From: Cymbomonas tetramitiformis
Lineage: Eukaryota > Chlorophyta > Pyramimonadophyceae > Pyramimonadales > Pyramimonadaceae
Direction of reading: 5' to 3'
Assembly: GCA_001247695.2 (NCBI GenBank)
Contig: LGRX02027263.1
Span: 1 to 64,000 of the forward strand
Length of the DNA: 64,000 nt
The translations under genes and the position numbers were made by a program. The notes below the pieces were generated by a model, which saw nothing but the letters and a program-made list of their open reading frames with translations, ran no database searches and had not been told where the DNA came from. Numbering within the stretch: the stretch's first letter is position 1; each line of letters begins with the position of its first letter. Shown piece after piece: positions 10,431 to 18,390 of the stretch.

Positions 10431-10820
10431 ATGCAACCGGATTGTATCGAAGAGGCTTTCACGGAGCGTCGGTTATTTCTCTTCGACGAGGAGTTGGCGA
10501 CAGCGGAGGAAGCAGACCGGAAGTGGAAGTTTCGACAGAGCGGACGCGAAGTGGTCAAGATTTGGATGGGTATGCGACAGGCTCCACAAACTGACGCGCC
10601 GTTGGCGATTACGAGGGTGTACGAGCAAAACAGGAGATACCGAAAAGAATCGACGCAAGACCCGATCGCCCACCCGGAACATTCGTATTGCAAACTCGGA
10701 TTTTGCAATCGGCATCGACGTGAATGTAAAGAGTCGAACTCGGCGAGCGAGACGCGTCGTGTGACCGACACGGGCGAATCGAGCGAATGCTCGATCCCGT
10801 TACGAAAAATGCACTTTTAA
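10431..10820 (+). CDS. Hypothetical 129-aa protein with Cys/His cluster
   Basis: The frame begins MQPDCIEEAFTERRLFLFDEE, preceded by TATAAATA at 10355. It is charged throughout, acidic at the start and basic in the middle. A CKLGFCNRHRREC motif at about residues 87-99 could bind a metal. The tail is Ser/Glu-rich. No membrane segment or known domain. It is followed closely by a CT tract and the next TATA run. Confidence 0.55.
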   Translation: MQPDCIEEAFTERRLFLFDEELATAEEADRKWKFRQSGREVVKIWMGMRQAPQTDAPLAITRVYEQNRRYRKESTQDPIAHPEHSYCKLGFCNRHRRECKESNSASETRRVTDTGESSECSIPLRKMHF

Positions 10821-10855
10821 ACAACAGTTTACTCGATTGTATCAAAGCGCTTCGT

Positions 10856-10874
10856 GCTCTCTCTCTCTCTCTCT
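10856..10874 (+). repeat. (CT)n tract
   Basis: A nine-unit CT microsatellite in the short gap between two plus-strand genes, about 20 bp before the TATA run at 10896. Five similar tracts occur elsewhere in the viral segment. Confidence 0.8.
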
Positions 10875-10895
10875 CAATTCATTCCGGTGCGGATC

Positions 10896-10903
10896 GTATA
10901 TAT
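10896..10903 (+). promoter_or_regulatory. TATA run after CT tract
   Basis: TATATATA followed by CGTGTA; the first downstream ATG is at 10949. Confidence 0.55.
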
Positions 10904-11067
10904 ACGTGTATCACGAATTTTGACAGCCTCGATCAAACGAGAACATCGATGGCACACCGCGTTTATGGGACGAACGTTCGTGTATGTCAAGCCCACCGTT
11001 TCATTTTTAAGTCGCGCATCGGATCGAGGACGAGCCTCCGCCGTACGAAGCATCCTTGCACGTGCCG

Positions 11068-11589
11068 ATGACAAACCCACCATCCATTCACGTCTCGCTC
11101 GGAGCGAGACGAAAGAGAGGTGCGAGAAAAAGGCGTCGCGATCGTAGAGTATGCGAGAGACCGGTCGCCGTTGTTTCGACCCAGCTCGTCGAGTCGGAAG
11201 ATCTCGAATCGACCCAAAGCGTGCAAGGGACATTTACCGTGGTAGAGATAGAGCTGTCGGAAGGCATGGTGTCGCTCACGCAAAACTGGGAAAGCGTCGA
11301 TCGCGACACCGGGACATCTTTCGAAGCGTTGCGCGTCCGGTCGGGATATCGCGAGGATCAGACAGCGTCTTGGTGCGAGCTCGTGCACCGCAAGCTGAGG
11401 TTCGTGGTGATGCGAAGTAAGATAGAGCTTGGCAGCCGCTTTCTCGTAGCCAAAATAAACGGCCTACAAGCGGCGTCGCAAGCCGTGTATTCGGATGTAC
11501 GACGGAGCGCGACCTCCGACGCGATTGACGCTTTGTCCGAAAGTCTGAGAGTAGCGGAAAATATACGTAAGCTCAAACGCTTAATCTGA
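11068..11589 (+). CDS. Hypothetical basic-headed protein; PPPY motif just upstream in frame
   Basis: A 173-aa frame from the ATG at 11068 (MTNPPSIHVSLGARR), with a strongly basic stretch (RRKRGARKRRRDRR) and then a regular soluble domain rich in Val, Glu and Leu. The frame is open back to 11011 without an ATG, and that extension contains EDEPPPYEAS, a PPxY late-domain-like motif. A candidate 32-nt intron (10980-11011, GT..AAG) would join the extension in frame to the first ATG after the TATA run (10949), giving a protein beginning MAHRVYGTNV. Start and splicing are unproven. Function unknown; a matrix- or tegument-like role is only a guess from PPPY plus the basic region. Confidence 0.55.
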   Translation: MTNPPSIHVSLGARRKRGARKRRRDRRVCERPVAVVSTQLVESEDLESTQSVQGTFTVVEIELSEGMVSLTQNWESVDRDTGTSFEALRVRSGYREDQTASWCELVHRKLRFVVMRSKIELGSRFLVAKINGLQAASQAVYSDVRRSATSDAIDALSESLRVAENIRKLKRLI

Positions 11590-11892
11590 AAAGGGCGCCC
11601 TTGCCTACACGTCGTGCGATGGCTGATCGATTAAAATCAAGCTTTGCGATTTCACCAAAAGAACCCTGTCCGCACTCGATGGCGCACGTCGAACCACGGA
11701 CAACTGCGCGTGAGCGTGTTTGTCGAAGTAACAAAGGCGCACCGATCGGTCGCGATGTTGGGTAACCGCTTCTTAGCTGTACACGCTTGGTAAGAATTGT
11801 AACATATCCGATGCGCGTTTCGGAGGTACCGTCGCACGCTTTTTTTGAGGAAAACAAACCATACGCGGCACGTCGGAAGGAGAGAGAGGGAA

Positions 11893-11956
11893 AAGGAAAA
11901 CTCACGCCTCATCGAGCGTACGATCAAACCGATTTCTCCGGCTCTGCTCCGAGCCG
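11893..11956 (-). ncRNA. Hairpin/U-tract RNA element, copy 4
   Basis: Read on the minus strand: CGGCTC, loop GGAGCA, GAGCCG (11956-11939), then a spacer, an imperfect ACGC..GCGT hairpin and a T-rich tail. The first stem has changed on both sides relative to copy 1 (CGGCCC/GGGCCG), consistent with covariation. The loop-to-downstream pairing seen in other copies is weak here. Confidence 0.55.
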
Positions 11957-12184
11957 AGCGGCACGTCGGAACACTGCAGAGAAATCGATCGCGACACGTG
12001 CGCAAAGCACATTCGGCGTGCTCCGTGGTCGGCGCGATCGCGTAAAATTAAAAGGAGCGTCGCCCAACTCGGAACGCGCCGATTTGCGAGCTTAAGGGGC
12101 TTCTTGACGATGGACGTCGCTAAGACGTACGCAGCGCGTCCCGCGACCCGATTGCGGCTTACGATAACCTCACGGCACCGCGAA

Positions 12185-12192
12185 TATAAATA
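12185..12192 (+). promoter_or_regulatory. TATA box for 12307 glycoprotein
   Basis: TATAAATA, 115 bp before the ATG at 12307. Confidence 0.45.
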
Positions 12193-12306
12193 CTTTGCCC
12201 TGTATGCATTCTGCTCGTGCGAAGCGTATCACGTAGAGCGCACCGCTTCAAACGAAGTAGCCCTCGTCGACCGAGCCTCGAAACCGCGCGCAGCCCGAAA
12301 CCTTCG

Positions 12307-13302
12307 ATGACACGCGTGCGTTTTTTCGTCGCCGTATGCTTCGGGACCTTCCACGGGGTATCCGACGCGCGCTTCTCAGTGCGCGAGGAGTCGATCGTCG
12401 CATCCAAAACAGCGCCTCGCGAAGAGGACGCAGCGCTCTCGAGTATGTTGTACCCGCATCTGTGGTACAAGCCATCGACGAATTATGAGGAGACGTATGC
12501 CGAGAGTGTCGGGAATCTCGATTCGTACGCGGAGTTCGACACGACGCTCGCTACAGTAACCGTCTACTCGCGCGGGAGCGATTCGTACGGTCCGCGACAC
12601 GTCGAACAACACATATCTCCCTTCGTGTTAACATTCACACTCGTTCGAAACGAAACGTGCGACGACCACTACGTCGCCCTGTCGAAAAAGGAGACCGGCG
12701 TTTATAACACGTTCTCCGCTCCAAGCAGCATACGCGTGAGCTGGAACTGTCGGTTTGTGATGCTGTTCGTCGACGAGGAGTACGTATTCGACGCCGCGGG
12801 TAACAATTGCTCCGCAATTCCCGCCTTGCACACGATGACCGTAAGCGTCTCCAGTATGCACGTCTCACTGATTCATGAGAACTGCGATCTGCGCCTAACC
12901 CTTTCGCACGGGTATGGATACGGCCCGTTCTACCTCTTCGTGGGAGCGGACGACGACCACGCCAAAGGCGCTCAATTCACTCTCATAAACGTCACGGAGG
13001 CGGACGGTTTAAGCCCTCCACCCCCATCGCCGTCCCCTCCATCGCCACCCGAACCGTTCCCTCCACCTTTTCCAGCCCCCCCCCCACCTCCTTACCCGGA
13101 GGCTCCTCCACCTCCAGGCGATTCCACTTCGTGGTTCGAAGACAGGTTTTCGGAAGGGCGAATCGTGGATACCATGCTCTACAGCGTGGCGACGCTCATC
13201 CTTCTGACCCTATGTTTCGACGGGGTGGTCATCGGCGCCAGGTTTATATTCAAGAAACGTTCGAGCTCGGCGGAGCAGCGGGGCGAAACACAATCCGACT
13301 GA
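12307..13302 (+). CDS. Type I membrane glycoprotein with polyproline stalk
   Basis: A 331-aa protein. The N-terminus (MTRVRFFVAVCFGTFHGVSDA) looks like a signal peptide. An ectodomain follows to about residue 236, with Cys pairs and N-glycosylation sequons (NET, NCS, NVT). A Pro/Ser stalk spans about 237-275, one transmembrane helix about 288-313, and the short cytoplasmic tail is basic then acidic. The start at 12307 was chosen over upstream in-frame codons because it exposes the signal peptide. The stalk has the same style as the polyproline linkers of the two giant proteins, suggesting a shared virion-surface or cell-wall-facing setting. The stop is followed within 22 bp by RNA element copy 1. 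Family unknown. Confidence 0.8.
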   Translation: MTRVRFFVAVCFGTFHGVSDARFSVREESIVASKTAPREEDAALSSMLYPHLWYKPSTNYEETYAESVGNLDSYAEFDTTLATVTVYSRGSDSYGPRHVEQHISPFVLTFTLVRNETCDDHYVALSKKETGVYNTFSAPSSIRVSWNCRFVMLFVDEEYVFDAAGNNCSAIPALHTMTVSVSSMHVSLIHENCDLRLTLSHGYGYGPFYLFVGADDDHAKGAQFTLINVTEADGLSPPPPSPSPPSPPEPFPPPFPAPPPPPYPEAPPPPGDSTSWFEDRFSEGRIVDTMLYSVATLILLTLCFDGVVIGARFIFKKRSSSAEQRGETQSD

Positions 13303-13323
13303 TGTTAACGCCGTCAAGCGATC

Positions 13324-13383
13324 CGGCCCGGAGTAGGGCCGGGGATATTAAGTTACTCATACGCCCGACGGGCGTGGTTTTTT
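13324..13383 (+). ncRNA. Hairpin/pseudoknot/U-tract RNA element, copy 1
   Basis: Stem CGGCCC (13324-13329) pairs with GGGCCG (13336-13341). Its loop GGAGTA can pair with TACTC at 13354-13358 to form a pseudoknot. A second perfect hairpin ACGCCC-GAC-GGGCGT (13361-13375) is followed by GGTTTTTT. It lies just after a plus-strand stop codon and before a convergent gene end, so a 3'-end or termination role is plausible. Confidence 0.7.
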
Positions 13384-13522
13384 CTGTTACTTTTTGTTTC
13401 TTTTCCGTCAAGCGAGCTCGAGCCAATTTCGACAACTTTCAAAACAATGAACGAAGGCGCTAGGTGAGCACGACTCGCCTTACATCCGTAAGCGCGCACG
13501 CGTACGATCCCGGACGTCCTAC

Positions 13523-14146
13523 CTACTGGTTACGACCGGCCTCGGTCACATCACCAAAAGACATTGTGCCGTTATCGATGACGTCCAACTTTTCGGGCCA
13601 GCGACGGACGATTTCCAGGATGCCTTCCGGGGGATGCAAATCGAACTTCAAGGCTCTTCTGTACCGTTCGGACACGCTCATGCCAGCTCGCGGTCCAAAC
13701 TTTCTCGCGAGTTGGAAGGCGTTCACACGCTCGACATCCTGAACGGTGATTCCGCGAGCGGCGCTCGAAGAGCGTATGCGCGACGCGTGCTCCTTGGCGC
13801 GCCTCCTACGTAGCGTGTCTTTGATCAGACCGCACCGCGATTTTAGACGTTCCACGTTCTGCGCGACAAACGTACGAATGCTATCTTGACGGGATTTGCC
13901 CGCATAGAGTTCGCTATCGCGACTCACTTCTTTCAAGCACTTTTCCATTTTGATAAGACGAATCCGCAACGCCCTTTCGCCTTCCTCGTGCAGATAAGGA
14001 TTCCCATCATCCGCGCTCTCGAGTAGCTGCATGATGACGGTGCTTCGGCTAACCGTGTTCGCTTTTGGCGCCTTAAATCCGTCGCGCACGAGTTTCCCCG
14101 ATTCCGCTCGAACGTTGACCACGCTCGCACCACTAGACTTCGCCAT
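13523..14146 (-). CDS. Hypothetical basic protein, 207 aa
   Basis: The start giving MAKSSGASVVNVRAESG (ATG at 14146) is preferred over an upstream in-frame ATG at 14185 because the latter adds only a basic leader. The protein is rich in Arg/Lys with helical central segments (KMEKCLKEVSRDSELY, then RLKSRCGLIKDTLRRRR), no membrane segment and no zinc pattern. It is convergent with the glycoprotein gene and divergent from the 14523 gene, with which it may share the TATA run at 14429. A DNA- or RNA-binding role is possible from charge alone. No family recognised. Confidence 0.65.
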   Translation of the reverse strand: MAKSSGASVVNVRAESGKLVRDGFKAPKANTVSRSTVIMQLLESADDGNPYLHEEGERALRIRLIKMEKCLKEVSRDSELYAGKSRQDSIRTFVAQNVERLKSRCGLIKDTLRRRRAKEHASRIRSSSAARGITVQDVERVNAFQLARKFGPRAGMSVSERYRRALKFDLHPPEGILEIVRRWPEKLDVIDNGTMSFGDVTEAGRNQ

Positions 14147-14428
14147 CCGACCGCGCCGATTGAAATGGCGTCGAGTACCACACAATGGACGCTAAGGCGG
14201 GCACGTTCGATCGTGCAGAACGTCGAAGGTCATCGAAAAGTCGAATCGCACAAACACGGTGTCGAACCACACACGCCCGACGTCGTACATGAAATAAATT
14301 GAATGAACAGCCGACGCCGAACAGGACTCGTATCGCGCAATTTCAAAAGAGGGAGGCTTTCCGAATACACACGAAACGATCGGCGCTATCGGGTACCGGC
14401 GATCTCGAAAACGGAAACCGATCACGCA

Positions 14429-14438
14429 TATATATATA
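14429..14438. promoter_or_regulatory. Palindromic TATA run between divergent genes
   Basis: TATATATATA followed by a CA/CG-repeat (CACACACGCACGCACG). It ends 85 bp before the ATG at 14523; the minus-strand ATG at 14146 is about 280 bp away. Confidence 0.55.
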
Positions 14439-14522
14439 CACACACGCACGCACGCACACGCATGTTAATGCGCAGTGCATTCATCGTCGACCGACGATAC
14501 GACCGATTCACGTCCAAGCGCG

Positions 14523-15242
14523 ATGTACAATCCCGTGACGCCACAGGCGCTCGCCATAGTGAACGGTGAATTCGACCTGACGGGTATACTGGATCGAAAA
14601 GCGTATCATAACGCTAAAGGCCAAAAGACACTGTACCAAGCCGAATCGGGTGACAGCAACGAACTTTTCAGCTTGACCAAGCATGACATGTGTTTCCGCG
14701 AGACGCGCAACCTGTTAGAACGAAAACGGAACCTGTGCATGAACGATAGCCTGCTCAAGGTGTTTTCGTCGTTCATTTCTCTTCCGGTCTGGCGGGAGGG
14801 TGGCGACTATTACGAGGAGGACAAAGTGGTTTTCGTCGGTATCTCTCAAACACAGATGCTTATGGATCGAGCAAAGAGCCAAAGCGCCGCGGTTGCGATC
14901 GCCACCGCCGGAAAGATGTCTATACAAAACACTGGCGCGTACGTTATAGAAATCGGAGACACCGTGTGCTGGGACTATCCCGATGATAGCAATTTGAATA
15001 AAATGAAGAGCGCGAGAAAGCGATCGAGATACAGCGACGGTAACCGGGTCACCGCCGCCGTGGTGCCGCTTCAGAAATTGGTGGAAATGTTGTCGAAGCA
15101 TTATACAAAAATGGATTCTCGTGAGCTCGAACGTCGCGGCGGCCAACTCTGCAGAACGTATCCCGAGATTTACGCACGCAAGCGCGCCACGGAGCGCATA
15201 ATGGGCAAATCGACCACGAGAGCTTTTCCCGACGAACCGTAA
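14523..15242 (+). CDS. Hypothetical protein, possible structural protein, 239 aa
   Basis: Begins MYNPVTPQALAIVNGEFDLTG. It is a well-formed soluble protein with mixed strand and helix, a central beta-looking stretch (TGAYVIEIGDTVCWDYPDD) and a basic KSARKRSR segment. The first ATG after the TATA run is used; an in-frame ATG 48 bp further up is less likely because it falls at the TATA-proximal leader. It is followed 59 bp after the stop by RNA element copy 2. The fold-like middle and late-type promoter would suit a capsid-associated protein, but this is conjecture and no family is recognised. Confidence 0.7.
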   Translation: MYNPVTPQALAIVNGEFDLTGILDRKAYHNAKGQKTLYQAESGDSNELFSLTKHDMCFRETRNLLERKRNLCMNDSLLKVFSSFISLPVWREGGDYYEEDKVVFVGISQTQMLMDRAKSQSAAVAIATAGKMSIQNTGAYVIEIGDTVCWDYPDDSNLNKMKSARKRSRYSDGNRVTAAVVPLQKLVEMLSKHYTKMDSRELERRGGQLCRTYPEIYARKRATERIMGKSTTRAFPDEP

Positions 15243-15300
15243 GTGGCCTCCTCTTTCGGAATCGTGACATCTTTTTCGAGCTGGTTGCTGTGAATAGTTT

Positions 15301-15355
15301 GGTCCGGAGTAAAGCCCGCGTACTCACACGCCTAACAGGGCGTGCGTTGTTTTTT
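15301..15355 (+). ncRNA. Hairpin/pseudoknot/U-tract RNA element, copy 2
   Basis: A shorter version: GGTCC, then GGAGTA (15306-15311), then TACTC (15321-15325), able to pair with GAGTA. A hairpin ACGCC-TAACAG-GGCGT (15328-15343) and a T6 tract follow. The first stem is weak. The spacer is 9 nt shorter than in copy 1. Confidence 0.6.
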
Positions 15356-15502
15356 CTTATGTGAACGAGTCGACCGAGGTGTCGCACGGGATCGCAGGTT
15401 CGACATCCAACTACACTACGCGCACGGCTGATTCGTCGAGTTTTGTTTTTTTTAATCGATTCGTCGTCGATACGTGCCAAAGGCGAACGAAACGGTGACT
15501 GC

Positions 15503-15694
15503 ATGGAACTCCAAGGTGCCTGCTTATCGGAGACCGAAAAAAATGTCGAAAAGGGACTGCGACGTGTCGTACGCATCGAGCGCGCGCTCATACTTCTGGA
15601 GCAGTATCTGAAAACTGCGGACTCGGAGGCTTTAAACTACGCCACGAATCCAAACATTTCGAACGCGAAGCCTGCGGACACTGACACAGACTGA
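15503..15694 (+). CDS. Small hypothetical protein, 63 aa
   Basis: Starts MELQGACLSETEKNVEKG. It has an amphipathic helix (RRVVRIERALILLEQYL) and an Asn/Asp-rich tail ending DTDTD. It sits 150 bp before the ERCC4 nuclease gene on the same strand. Short, so real status is uncertain; composition and the helix favour a genuine small protein. No family recognised. Confidence 0.4.
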   Translation: MELQGACLSETEKNVEKGLRRVVRIERALILLEQYLKTADSEALNYATNPNISNAKPADTDTD

Positions 15695-15844
15695 ACCGTC
15701 GGGCGTGGAACATGTCTGTGTGTATTTTAACGATTTATGATTTTTCTCGCTTGTTCGTGCGCACGGTAACATCGCGAAGCGTTCACGAGGGGGGGAGGCG
15801 GCATATACGCGCGATCGAAGAAGTGCCCAGTTTTTCATTGAGAA

Positions 15845-16696
15845 ATGCGTGATATTAAATTGTTGGTCGATTCTCGCGAGCCTAAAAGCGTGCGCGAAGC
15901 GCTAAAGGACAATGGCGTGGAGCATACGGTAGTCACGTTGGACGTAGGAGATTTTCAAATCCTGCATGATGGGCAGCTTATACTCAGCGTCGAACGAAAA
16001 ACCTGGTCGGATTTGGAAAGCGCTCGAATCACCGGCCGTTTCGAAGATCAGCTGAAGCGCGCTCTGGCCAACGCTTGTGAACACACCGCCATGCACGTTC
16101 TGCTCGTCGAGGATCCGAAGGTTAAGTCGGACGAAGAGTTGCGGCAGAATCCCAAGCAGAACAAGGGTATCATGGCGGCTTCGACCTTGAACAGATGCGT
16201 GCTGCAGCGAGGCGTGGGAGTGCTCCGAAGTTGTGACTCGAAAGATACGGCTTGTCTGCTTGCCTGGATCAAACGAAAATGCGAAAGCGAAAAGTTGCTG
16301 CACGAGATCGACGCCGAGGAGACGTACGGGAAAAGAACGATCGACCTGTGTCATCGACCGTACCACGGTGGTGTGATCCACGCGAAAAAACGCAAAAACG
16401 AGGACAACCCCGAGGCGTACTGGGTGAACATGCTCACGGTGATCCGAGGCTCTTCCGAAAAGATCGCGCGCTCCATCACTGCGAACTACTGCGACGCCGC
16501 AGCACTGATCGCGCACGCCGAGAGAGAAGCGAAACGTTCCGGAAAGCCGGACGTGGTGGCGCAGGCGGATGCTCTTTTGGAGCGTATCACGATATTCGAG
16601 TCGAATCGGCGAGTCGGGCCCGCGTTAGCGCGCCGCATAACCGCGTGTCTTATGGGCTCCAGAAAAAAATCAGTCGAGACCCCTGCCGCTCCTTAA
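15845..16696 (+). CDS. ERCC4/XPF-type nuclease
   Basis: A 283-aa protein with the ERCC4 nuclease signature in order: D9-S-R11-E12, G35-D36-F37, E50-R51-K52-T53, D56, G64-R65 and Q69. This is the metal-binding GDX(n)ERKx3D core of XPF/MUS81 enzymes. The C-terminal half (about 200-275) has a helix-hairpin-helix-like stretch (MLTVIRGSSEKIARSI...) as in XPF tandem HhH domains. Family members cut branched or flap DNA, and several large DNA viruses encode versions for repair or resolution of replication intermediates. There is no helicase domain, so it resembles the compact MUS81/archaeal short form. It starts at the first ATG; CATATACG lies about 40 bp upstream as a weak TATA. Confidence 0.88.
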   Translation: MRDIKLLVDSREPKSVREALKDNGVEHTVVTLDVGDFQILHDGQLILSVERKTWSDLESARITGRFEDQLKRALANACEHTAMHVLLVEDPKVKSDEELRQNPKQNKGIMAASTLNRCVLQRGVGVLRSCDSKDTACLLAWIKRKCESEKLLHEIDAEETYGKRTIDLCHRPYHGGVIHAKKRKNEDNPEAYWVNMLTVIRGSSEKIARSITANYCDAAALIAHAEREAKRSGKPDVVAQADALLERITIFESNRRVGPALARRITACLMGSRKKSVETPAAP

Positions 16697-16739
16697 CCGC
16701 ACGGGGCGCGTCGACCAATCGAACGACGACGAGCCTGCT

Positions 16740-16746
16740 TATATAT
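16740..16746. promoter_or_regulatory. TATA run in convergent gap, target unclear
   Basis: TATATAT lies between the stop of the nuclease gene (16696) and the end of the minus-strand gene (16868). No coding frame follows in either direction. It may drive an unannotated short RNA or be fortuitous. Confidence 0.25.
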
Positions 16747-16867
16747 GTTTTGCGCACTCAGCGATCCGCAAGAGTCGGTCGTTACGCGTCACCGATTTAA
16801 CGTGTTCCTCTTTCGCCTCGGTTATGTGCGAAGAGCCGGATGCGCTCGTCGCTAGCCACCGACGATC

Positions 16868-17938
16868 TTAGCATAGCGCGCATAGCCAACTCGCGATTTG
16901 GGGGTTTTTGGTTCTCGCCTTCAGGCGTTGCACTATCGAGGCGTTACCGCGCAGAAAGAAGGGTACTTGCGCGTCTAGCTCTAACACAAACTCGAAGTGC
17001 CCCTCGTTAACCGCGGTATCGTAAGCCTCTGTCAGGACGAGCTCGTCGTCGATGTCGTACTCGGTGTCGACCAGAATCCAATGTAACACGTGAATGTGAT
17101 TTCCCATCGCCGCCATCTGCAAAATTCGAATCGATGGGTTTTGTGTGAAGTAGTGCTCCAGGCCCCTATTCAACACTTCGTGATAAAGACGTTCCAACTC
17201 TTCTACGTTTCCCATGCGCCCGTAACAGTTCGCCGAACACGAGAATCGACCGACGCCGTCGTCGTGTAGAATATGTTCGCAAACCCATCGAAGCATGGCC
17301 ACGTTGGGCACGATGGCGTGACAAACGTCTTTTACGGAGTGATGCCATCGTTGCGCGTGTAGATGGTGCACCAAGCTCACATCCCCGGATTCCACGGCGC
17401 TCGTCATGAAGGTCACGTCCTTGTTGTGGTTTCGAAATACCGCGTGCAAATCGCAAAGCGCTCGCGCCGTTGCACCTTTTTTCTCGCGCATCGCGTACTT
17501 GACCACTCCGGCCGTCACCGGAATCGCGAACTTCCAAAGAGGCGCCGACACATCCGTGTCGACGAAATGTTTAGCGAGCGTTTGCGGATCGCAATACAAA
17601 AACAAGGCTCGTTCGATATCCTTTCTTATTTCCGCTTCCTCGCGATAACTCTGGACCAAGGCGCGCAAGTCGGAAAGAGTCGGCGCCTTTGCCTGTCCCT
17701 TCTGCAACACGCGCCTCATCTCGTGCGAGACCAGCGCCAGGCAGCGCACGTCTATGGACGACACGATACGCTCACCGTCTACTCGGTAATCGTGAAGCAC
17801 CGACACGGCTTTCGCGAACAGGCTTGCACGGATTCTCGCAGCGACGACTGCACAAGCTTTCTTGCTTCCCTCGGCGGAAATAAAGGCAGATACCGACAGA
17901 TCCGGAAGGCAGCCTTCGCGAGAACGTTTCGTTCGCAT
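16868..17938 (-). CDS. Ankyrin-repeat-like protein with possible N-terminal histone-fold
   Basis: The start giving MRTKRSREGCLPDLSVSAF (356 aa) was chosen because longer frames to 18205 run through the TATA region. Residues from about 150 onward contain degenerate ankyrin-like units (NHIHVLHWIL, EGHFEFVLEL), the type common in giant viruses. They mediate protein binding, often to ubiquitin ligases. The first ~75 residues have a basic head and three helices (KKACAVVAARIRASLFAKAV, then GERIVSSIDVRCLALV) whose spacing recalls a histone fold; this is only a resemblance by eye. It shares the palindromic TATA at 18062 with the divergent 18134 gene. Confidence 0.65.
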   Translation of the reverse strand: MRTKRSREGCLPDLSVSAFISAEGSKKACAVVAARIRASLFAKAVSVLHDYRVDGERIVSSIDVRCLALVSHEMRRVLQKGQAKAPTLSDLRALVQSYREEAEIRKDIERALFLYCDPQTLAKHFVDTDVSAPLWKFAIPVTAGVVKYAMREKKGATARALCDLHAVFRNHNKDVTFMTSAVESGDVSLVHHLHAQRWHHSVKDVCHAIVPNVAMLRWVCEHILHDDGVGRFSCSANCYGRMGNVEELERLYHEVLNRGLEHYFTQNPSIRILQMAAMGNHIHVLHWILVDTEYDIDDELVLTEAYDTAVNEGHFEFVLELDAQVPFFLRGNASIVQRLKARTKNPQIASWLCALC

Positions 17939-18061
17939 GGTCGCGTGCGGTCGTGTCGTAGGCACACGTGAGCGAAGCGTCGAGAAACATATTTCGATCG
18001 CGCCACGTACGCGCACGAACTTACGCGTGTCGTGGACCAATTGGCGCCTGTCACGGTCGCG

Positions 18062-18072
18062 TATATATATAT
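18062..18072. promoter_or_regulatory. Palindromic TATA run, bidirectional promoter candidate
   Basis: TATATATATAT lies 62 bp before the plus-strand ATG at 18134 and 124 bp before the minus-strand ATG at 17938. TG-repeats follow. Confidence 0.6.
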
Positions 18073-18133
18073 GTACGTGTGTGTGAATGCGTGCGCATGT
18101 TTTTAACCAAGATCGAGATGCAAGAGGGGCCGT

Positions 18134-18325
18134 ATGAATTTGGATTACATCATTTTCGTCTCGATTCCGATATGCACACTCGTGCTGCCGGTTCTGTGTG
18201 TACACTACTGCATCCGCTTTGCAAGTTCGAGAGATCGGCTCTCACGGCCTAAGCAGGATGTGCAATCGACGCATCCAATCACGGAGAGCCCCCAAACGCG
18301 GATCGATGTAACGAACGGCGTGTGA
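18134..18325 (+). CDS. Small single-pass membrane protein, 63 aa
   Basis: MNLDYIIFVS opens a hydrophobic helix at about residues 5-28 containing two Cys. A basic stop-transfer-like segment (RFASSRDRLSRPK) and a polar tail follow, so it is probably N-out/C-in. The ATG lies 62 bp after a TATA run, which supports reality despite its size. It ends about 65 bp before the convergent end of the giant gene. No family recognised; it may be a virion membrane or fusion-accessory protein, by analogy only. Confidence 0.55.
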   Translation: MNLDYIIFVSIPICTLVLPVLCVHYCIRFASSRDRLSRPKQDVQSTHPITESPQTRIDVTNGV

Positions 18326-18390
18326 GCGCGCTCGCTCCGACAGCGCCGTTTTGCCTCGATATAACGCGACCTGAAAGATGTACTGACCGG

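Larger units (their letters stand above)
11590..12306. other. Intergenic region, no convincing gene
   Basis: Apart from RNA element copy 4 and the TATAAATA at 12185, I see only short open frames with poor composition on both strands. The minus-strand frame at 11573-11905 starts inside the RNA element on a non-ATG codon, so I do not call it. Confidence 0.4.

Noticed and set aside
11573..11905. Minus-strand 110-codon frame
   Set aside because: It starts on a non-ATG codon inside the RNA element, has poor composition and no promoter.
13361..13383. Bacterial Rho-independent terminator
   Set aside because: Hairpin plus T-tract fits, but the genes have TATA promoters, GT-AG introns and no ribosome-binding sites. 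The element also carries an extra upstream hairpin and pseudoknot, so a bacterial reading is not supported.
15380..15420. GGTTCGA-like tRNA B-box near 15390
   Set aside because: No acceptor stem or T-arm pairing could be formed around it.
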